Source: Herbidospora mongoliensis
Lineage (GTDB): Bacteria; Actinomycetota; Actinomycetes; Streptosporangiales; Streptosporangiaceae
Assembly (NCBI RefSeq): GCF_001570545.1
Contig: NZ_BBXD01000018.1
Span: 15,782-79,781, forward strand
Direction: 5' to 3'
Length of the DNA stretch: 64,000 nt
Numbering within the stretch: the stretch's first letter is position 1; each line of letters opens with the position of its first letter. Of the stretch, positions 53,230 through 64,000 are shown piece by piece. A program made the translations under genes and the position numbers. The notes under the pieces were generated by a model. The model had not been told where the DNA came from, ran no database searches, and saw only the letters and a program-made list of their open reading frames with translations.

Positions 53230-53240
<11 letters not shown>
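43659..53240 (-). CDS. Nonribosomal peptide synthetase C: C-A(Thr)-T-C*-A-T-C-A-T, three modules
   Basis: 3193 residues. Module 1: C with HHIACDG (about 162), A (about 703) with DFWNVGMVH, the Thr code, and T with ELGGDSVRA (about 1090). Module 2: C* starting YPLSRIQAGMVY and carrying CHAILEG (about 1292), with first His and Asp replaced by Cys and Glu; A (about 1747) with DMPKLIEVA, unassigned; T GGHSIMV (about 2125). Module 3: C with HHIACDG (about 2325), A (about 2757) with DLTKVGEVA, Asn/Asp-like, and T GGHSILA (about 3125). Ends with a docking-like tail (VEEAIRAEVAGLSDAEV). ATG 53240 overlaps NRPS-B by 11 bases. Expected product: a Thr- or Dhb-containing tripeptide unit. Confidence 0.94.
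46692..46727 (-). repeat. 12-bp tandem repeat in the T-C linker of NRPS-C
   Basis: Three perfect copies of GGACGCGGAATC code a (Ser-Asp-Ser-Ala)n linker between T2 and the following C domain. Confidence 0.9.
51205..51430 (-). repeat. Imperfect tandem repeat between A2 and A3 motifs, NRPS-C first A domain
   Basis: Three diverged units of about 66 bases code the pattern DAGI-x-I-x-LDPARPE-x-RLAQ. This lengthens the loop between the A2 and A3 core motifs by about 50 residues. Confidence 0.75.
51701..51842 (-). repeat. Two 72-bp repeats in the C-A linker, NRPS-C
   Basis: Units beginning at 51701 and 51773 code two versions of DHR-x-Q-x-H-x-RAH-x-x-PAA. They lie between the first C domain and the Thr-activating A domain. 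Confidence 0.75.
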
Positions 53241-59663
<6,423 letters not shown>

Positions 59664-59667
<4 letters not shown>

Positions 59668-60437
59668 CGGGCCACCGCCAGGTCGGCCGGGCGACCGGCC
59701 GCGATGTCGGCGGCGACGCCGTGGGCGATGGCGCGGCGGTCGGCGGTGAAGAAGCCGTGCCCGCCCGGGTAGACGCGCAGCGTGAACGTCCCGGTCGTGG
59801 CGGCCCGCCAGCCCTGGAGCTCCTCGACGGTCACGCTCGGGTCGGTGTCGCCGCCGAACACCGAGATCGGGATCGGCAGCGGCGGCCGGGCCCGGTGCCG
59901 CCAGGTCTCCAGCACCTCGTAGTCGGCCCGTACCCCCGGCTCGAACATGCCGAACAGGGCGGGGTCGGCGAGGATCGCGTCCGGCACGATGCCCAGCCCC
60001 TTCAGGTGCCCGGCCAGTTGATCGGTCGGCAGCGTGTGCACCTCGGTCGGCTCGACCAGCGCCGGCGCGGGGAACGCGCACACCGCGAGCAGCTCGGGCG
60101 GGCGGCGACCGGCCGCGATCAGGTGATCGGCCAGCTCATAGGCGGTGAGCGCGCCCGAGCAGTAGCCCAGCAGCGCGTAGGGCCGATCCACGACGGCCGC
60201 GAGCGCGTCGGCCAGCACCGGGACGAGTTCCGCCAGCCGCGTGTGCGGCCTCTCCCGCAACCGGCTTTCCCGGCCGGGTAGCCGGATGCCGCACAGGTCC
60301 ACGCCCGAGGGCAGGTCCCCGGCCCACTCGCGGAAGGCGGCGGCCCCCGCGCCCGCGTGCGGCAGGCACACCAGGGTCACGTCGCCGTCGGCGGCCGGAC
60401 GCAGCCGCGCCAGCCACGGGTTCCTCGGATCACTCAT
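59664..60437 (-). CDS. Type II thioesterase with Cys in place of the nucleophilic Ser
   Basis: 257 residues, alpha/beta hydrolase. The N-terminal oxyanion region reads LVCLPHAGAGAAAFREWA, as in GrsT/TycF-type enzymes. The nucleophile elbow is GYCSG (about 92-96; codon TGC), so the central residue of GxSxG is Cys. Asp lies in FGGDTDPSV and His in YPGGHGFF. Type II thioesterases free misprimed carrier domains. A Cys nucleophile occurs in some thioesterases and may slow hydrolysis or favour transfer. It is placed between NRPS-A and NRPS-B and overlaps both (8 and 4 bases). Confidence 0.92.
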
Positions 60438-63400
60438 GCGGTCCTCCCGTGAGCTGCGGGGACATACTCATGGCGTGCACGGTCGGATGATCGAACAACC
60501 AGCTCAGCGGCAGCTCGACCGACAGTTCGGCGGCGAGCTTGCCGACCAGCACCGGCGCGAGCAGGCTGTGGCCGCCGACGTCGAAGAAGTCCTCATGCGG
60601 CCCGACCTCGCGCCCGAGTTCCTCGGCCCAGATCGCGGCGATCCGCCGCTCCAGATCAGTCATCGCCGCCGATTCCGGGGCGATTTCCGTCCTGTACGTC
60701 ATCAGCGCGCGCCGATCGATCTTGCCGGTGGCGGTCCGGGGCAGCGCGTCGTGCACGGCGATCCGGGCGGGCACCAGGTGCGCGGGCAGCCGTCCGGCCA
60801 GCTCGCGCCGCAGCTCGAAGGGGTCGCGCGGCGCGACGACATGACCCACGAGCTCGGTCCCGCCATCCGTGGGGACAGCCACGACGGCCGCCTGCCGGAC
60901 GCCCGCCAGCTCCTCCAGCGCCGCCTCGACCTCCCCGGGCTCGACCCGCGCGCCCCTGATCTTGACCTGATGGTCGGTACGCCCCAGTAACTCCACCTGC
61001 CCGTCGGCCCGGACCCTGGCCAGGTCACCGGTCCGATAGAGGCGAGCCCCGGGCGCGGCCGGGTCGGGCAGGAAGCGTCCGGCCGTCAGCCCCGGCCGGT
61101 TCAGGTAACCGCGCGCCAGCGCCCGACCACCGACATAGAGCTCACCGGGGAAACCATCAGGAACCGGCCGCATGCCCTCGTCCAAGATCACTGCCCGCAC
61201 CCCCGCGATCGGCCGCCCGACCGGAACCCCGGGCGACAGCCCAGAGGCGGGTTCGCGCGGGTCGGGTGAGCCGTCGGGACACAGGGCGTCCCAGGCCTCG
61301 GAGGAGCCGTAGAGGTTGAGCAGCAGCCGCCCGGGCAGCAGCTCGGCGAACAGCCGGGCGACATCGCGGGTCAGCGGTTCGCCGCTGCTCACCCACGTGG
61401 TCAGGTTCGGCAGCCGCGAGGCCAGGCCGGGGACGGTCCGCAGCAGCACCCGCAGCAACGACGGCACGATCAGCACCCGCGACACCCCGGCGTCGGCCAG
61501 CTCGTCCACCAGCACCTGCGGATCGCGGACCGCGTCCTGACTCAGCACGACACTGGCCATCCCGCCGGTCAGCGGACCGAGCAGCTCCCACAGGGAGTCG
61601 ACGAACGCGATCGGGGTCTTCTGGCACGACACCTCACCGGCCAGGAAAGGCACCGCCTCCCGCATCCAGCCGAGCCGGTTGAGCAGCGACCGCCCGGTGA
61701 TCGCCACACCCTTGGGCCGCCCGGTGGACCCGGAGGTGAAGATGACACAGGCGACGTTCTCGGGATCGGCCGGCGTGATCGCCGTGTCGGACACCTCGTC
61801 GGCGACCTCGGTGAGCACGAGCAGCGCGCCCGCGTCCTCGGCCAGCGCGCTCAGCCGTTCGGCCGGATGAGCGGGGTCGAGGGGGAGATAGGCGGCGCCC
61901 GCGTACAGGATCCCGACGACGGCGACCGGCAGATCCAGGCCGGGCGGCAACCGCACGCCGATCACGGTCTCGGGGCCCGCACCCCGCGCACGCAGCCGGT
62001 CGGCCACCGCCCGGGCACGGCGATCCAGATCCCGGTACGTGAGCACGTCCGCCCCGGCCCGGAAGGCGACCCCGTCCGGAGTGCGGGCAGCCCGCGCGGC
62101 GATCGTCTCGGCCAGACCGGTACCGGCGTCCCGGGCGGCGAATTCGGAAGCGGACACGGGGGCGAGTGAGATCGCCGCCATCGGCTGGGCCGGGTCGGCG
62201 GTGCCCTGGTCCAGGACCCGGTCCAGGGCGGTGACGACGCTTTCGACGGTCGGGCGGTCGAACAGCTCGGTGGAGTACTCGGCGAACCCGGTCATGCCGC
62301 CGTCCGGCTCGGGCCAGAGCTGGAGCGACAGGTCGAACGCCGACGTCGTGACCGGCACCGGCACCGCCTCGATCCGCACCCCGGGCGCGAGCTCCACCGG
62401 AGCCTCCGGCGTGTTCTGCACGACCACCGCGACCTGCACGAACGGTGTGACCCCGGCGGCACGCGCGGGCGCGACCTCCTCCACGACCCGATCGAACGGC
62501 ACCCCCTGGCAGGCCAGCGCCGCCACCGTGACCGCCCGCGACCGGGCCAGCACCTCGCCGAACCCGGGATCGCCCGACAGGTCCGTGCGCAGCGCGACGG
62601 TGTTGACGAAGAAGCCGACCAGGTCCTCCAGTTCGGGCGCGGCCCTGTCGGTGGTGAAGGTGCCCACGATGACGTCCGTGGTCCGGCAGGCCCGTGCCAG
62701 CACGACGTTCAGCCCGGCCAGCACCCCCATGAACGGCGTCGCCCCGGCCCGCCGGAACGCCTCGATCACCCGCGCCGGAACCCGGACGGGCACCCGGTCG
62801 GCCGCCCACGTGCGCCGGGCCGGACGGGCCCGGTCGAGCGGCAGGTCCAGCACCGGCGGCGCGTCCCGCAGGGTCTCCCGCCAGAAGTCCAGCGCCTCGG
62901 GGGAGACGCCGGATTCGTGCTCCCACACGGCGAAGTCGGCGAACCCGGCCGTGAGCGGTGGCGGCTCCTGCCCGGCGTAGAGGGCGGCGAGGTCGTGCAG
63001 GAACACCGACCCGGACCATCCGTCGAACACGATGTGGTGCACACCCACGACCAGGGTGAGCTCCGGCTCCACCAGCCAGAAGCGGGCCACCGGACCGACC
63101 GACAGGTCGACCCCGGCCGCCGCCTGGGCCAGCACCGGCTCGACCGGGCCGTGCACCCGCTCGACCGTGACCGGGGCGGGCGGGTCGACGACCATGACGG
63201 GTTCGCCGTCCACCTCGATGAACCGCGACCGCAGCGCCTCCTGCCGGGCCACCACCCCCGACACCGCCGCCACCAGCCGGTCGACGTCCACGTCACCGGA
63301 CAGGCGCAGGGCCAGCACGACCTCGTACTCGCGCGCACCCCCGGCCAGCCGGTCGACGAACCACAGCCGCCGCTGCCCCGGCGACACCGGCACGGTGCCG

Positions 63401-64000
63401 TTGTGCGCGGCCCGCGCCAGCGCCGGACGTCCCTGAGTGACGGAGCCGGCGGCGGTCAGCCGGTCCTGGACGAGATCGGCCAGCGCCGCCACGGTCGGCG
63501 TCGCCAGGAAGTCGGCCAGCGGCACCTCACAGGCGAACGTCTTGCGGACCCTCGCCAGCAGGCGGCTGGCCAGCAGACTGTGGCCGCCGACGTCGAAGAA
63601 GTGGTCGTGCGCGCCGATCCGGTCGAGGCGGAGCAGGGTGGTCCACAGGTCGGCCAGCGCACGTTGCACATGTCCGCGCGGCGGGACGTACCCCTCCAGC
63701 GCGGGCCGATCGGAGGCCGGACGAGGCAGCGCGGCCCGGTCGACCTTGCCGTTCGGGCTGACGGGCAGCGCCGCCAGCGTCACGACGAGCGCCGGCACCA
63801 TGTAGTCGGGCAGGGCGTCCCGGCAGTGCCGCAGCACCTCGGCGAGCGAGGGCCCCTCCCCGGCCGGGACGACGTAGGCGATCACCCGCCGGTCGCCGTC
63901 GTGCTCGGGGGCGGTGACCACGACGTCCCTGATCCCCGGATGGCGACGCAGAACCTGCTCGATCTCCTCCAGTTCGACCCGGAACCCGCGGATCTTCACC
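60430..64000 (-). CDS. Nonribosomal peptide synthetase A, partial: (A)-T-C-A(beta-Ala type)-T
   Basis: The gene enters from the right edge, so its start is not visible; 1189 residues are seen. They begin in the A8 motif (KIRGFRVELEEIE) of a first A domain whose pocket is off-window. T DVGGHSLLA (about 140) follows, then C with HHIVFDG (about 323) and a full A domain (TSGSTG about 757) with a CQKTPIAFVDSLWELLGPL segment. Position 235 is Val, not Asp, and 236 is Asp: pocket V D W I V S L then D/A, close to the beta-alanine code. Val for the amine-binding Asp indicates a beta-amino acid. The T domain at about 1143 (DVGGHSLLA) ends the protein, with no other domain. Confidence 0.93.
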   Translation of the reverse strand, partial: VKIRGFRVELEEIEQVLRRHPGIRDVVVTAPEHDGDRRVIAYVVPAGEGPSLAEVLRHCRDALPDYMVPALVVTLAALPVSPNGKVDRAALPRPASDRPALEGYVPPRGHVQRALADLWTTLLRLDRIGAHDHFFDVGGHSLLASRLLARVRKTFACEVPLADFLATPTVAALADLVQDRLTAAGSVTQGRPALARAAHNGTVPVSPGQRRLWFVDRLAGGAREYEVVLALRLSGDVDVDRLVAAVSGVVARQEALRSRFIEVDGEPVMVVDPPAPVTVERVHGPVEPVLAQAAAGVDLSVGPVARFWLVEPELTLVVGVHHIVFDGWSGSVFLHDLAALYAGQEPPPLTAGFADFAVWEHESGVSPEALDFWRETLRDAPPVLDLPLDRARPARRTWAADRVPVRVPARVIEAFRRAGATPFMGVLAGLNVVLARACRTTDVIVGTFTTDRAAPELEDLVGFFVNTVALRTDLSGDPGFGEVLARSRAVTVAALACQGVPFDRVVEEVAPARAAGVTPFVQVAVVVQNTPEAPVELAPGVRIEAVPVPVTTSAFDLSLQLWPEPDGGMTGFAEYSTELFDRPTVESVVTALDRVLDQGTADPAQPMAAISLAPVSASEFAARDAGTGLAETIAARAARTPDGVAFRAGADVLTYRDLDRRARAVADRLRARGAGPETVIGVRLPPGLDLPVAVVGILYAGAAYLPLDPAHPAERLSALAEDAGALLVLTEVADEVSDTAITPADPENVACVIFTSGSTGRPKGVAITGRSLLNRLGWMREAVPFLAGEVSCQKTPIAFVDSLWELLGPLTGGMASVVLSQDAVRDPQVLVDELADAGVSRVLIVPSLLRVLLRTVPGLASRLPNLTTWVSSGEPLTRDVARLFAELLPGRLLLNLYGSSEAWDALCPDGSPDPREPASGLSPGVPVGRPIAGVRAVILDEGMRPVPDGFPGELYVGGRALARGYLNRPGLTAGRFLPDPAAPGARLYRTGDLARVRADGQVELLGRTDHQVKIRGARVEPGEVEAALEELAGVRQAAVVAVPTDGGTELVGHVVAPRDPFELRRELAGRLPAHLVPARIAVHDALPRTATGKIDRRALMTYRTEIAPESAAMTDLERRIAAIWAEELGREVGPHEDFFDVGGHSLLAPVLVGKLAAELSVELPLSWLFDHPTVHAMSMSPQLTGGPHE

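Noticed and set aside
59668-60081. N-terminal extension of NRPS-B
   Set aside because: The extension is Arg-rich out-of-frame sequence of the thioesterase gene; the ATGA overlap at 59667 and the family length set the start.

Overview
The DNA is very GC-rich. Genes abut or overlap, GTG and TTG starts are common, and secondary-metabolite megasynthases dominate. This points to a filamentous actinomycete; a Streptosporangiales- or Streptomyces-like genus is an inference, because no rRNA or other taxonomic marker is present. I saw no tRNA, rRNA or CRISPR array.

Left edge (1-2.5 kb, + strand): the 3' end of a modular type I polyketide synthase, KR-ACP-thioester reductase, whose chain would leave by reductive release. 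Its first 91 bases are a hexanucleotide repeat coding alternating Thr/Ala-Asp.

Middle (2.5-29.1 kb): chromosomal accessory genes. From 2.5 to 9.3 kb there is scar tissue: a serine-hydrolase tail, a 702-bp IS3-family remnant with intact ends but lost catalytic core, a frameshifted MurG-like gene and a beheaded YCII gene. Among these sit an ECF sigma/membrane-partner pair, a coupled wHTH/DUF1232 operon, a STAS protein and a HIT protein. From 9.3 to 12.6 kb there are a phosphoesterase, a secreted nuclease-like protein and a secreted hypothetical. From 12.6 to 18.7 kb a tightly coupled operon (ABC sugar importer, GH9 glucanase, ROK repressor) lies behind a perfect operator palindrome. From 18.8 to 29.1 kb there are TetR/SDR, RidA/WYL, VOC, a YCII-ECF sigma pair, an AbrB-like membrane protein, lipoproteins, an MFS pump behind a leader peptide and WhiB7-like promoter, and a DJ-1/PfpI protein. 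A bidirectional terminator at 29.1 kb closes the region.

Right half (29.1-64 kb, - strand, continuing off the right edge): one nonribosomal peptide operon in which every gene overlaps the next. In transcription order: NRPS-A (partial; ...T-C-A-T), a type II thioesterase with Cys as nucleophile, NRPS-B (C-A-T-C-A-T), NRPS-C (C-A-T-C*-A-T-C-A-T), NRPS-D (C-A-T), NRPS-E (C-A-T-C*-A-T-TE), an ornithine-carbamoyltransferase-like enzyme, an M20 N-carbamoyl/ureido hydrolase, and an ABC-2 exporter ATPase and permease. Specificity residues read by eye suggest beta-Ala-type, Gln-like, Ser, Thr, unknown, Asn/Asp-like, unknown, Thr, Asn/Asp-like. Both Thr modules are followed by a divergent condensation domain (C*) with Glu for the motif Asp and a GGDS carrier upstream. 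This fits Thr dehydration to dehydrobutyrine. There are no epimerase or methyltransferase domains and no MbtH-like gene in the window. The cluster would make a roughly ten-residue or longer, all-L (or dehydro) peptide released by the terminal TE, possibly ureido-modified, and pumped out by the ABC exporter. I do not recognise the product.
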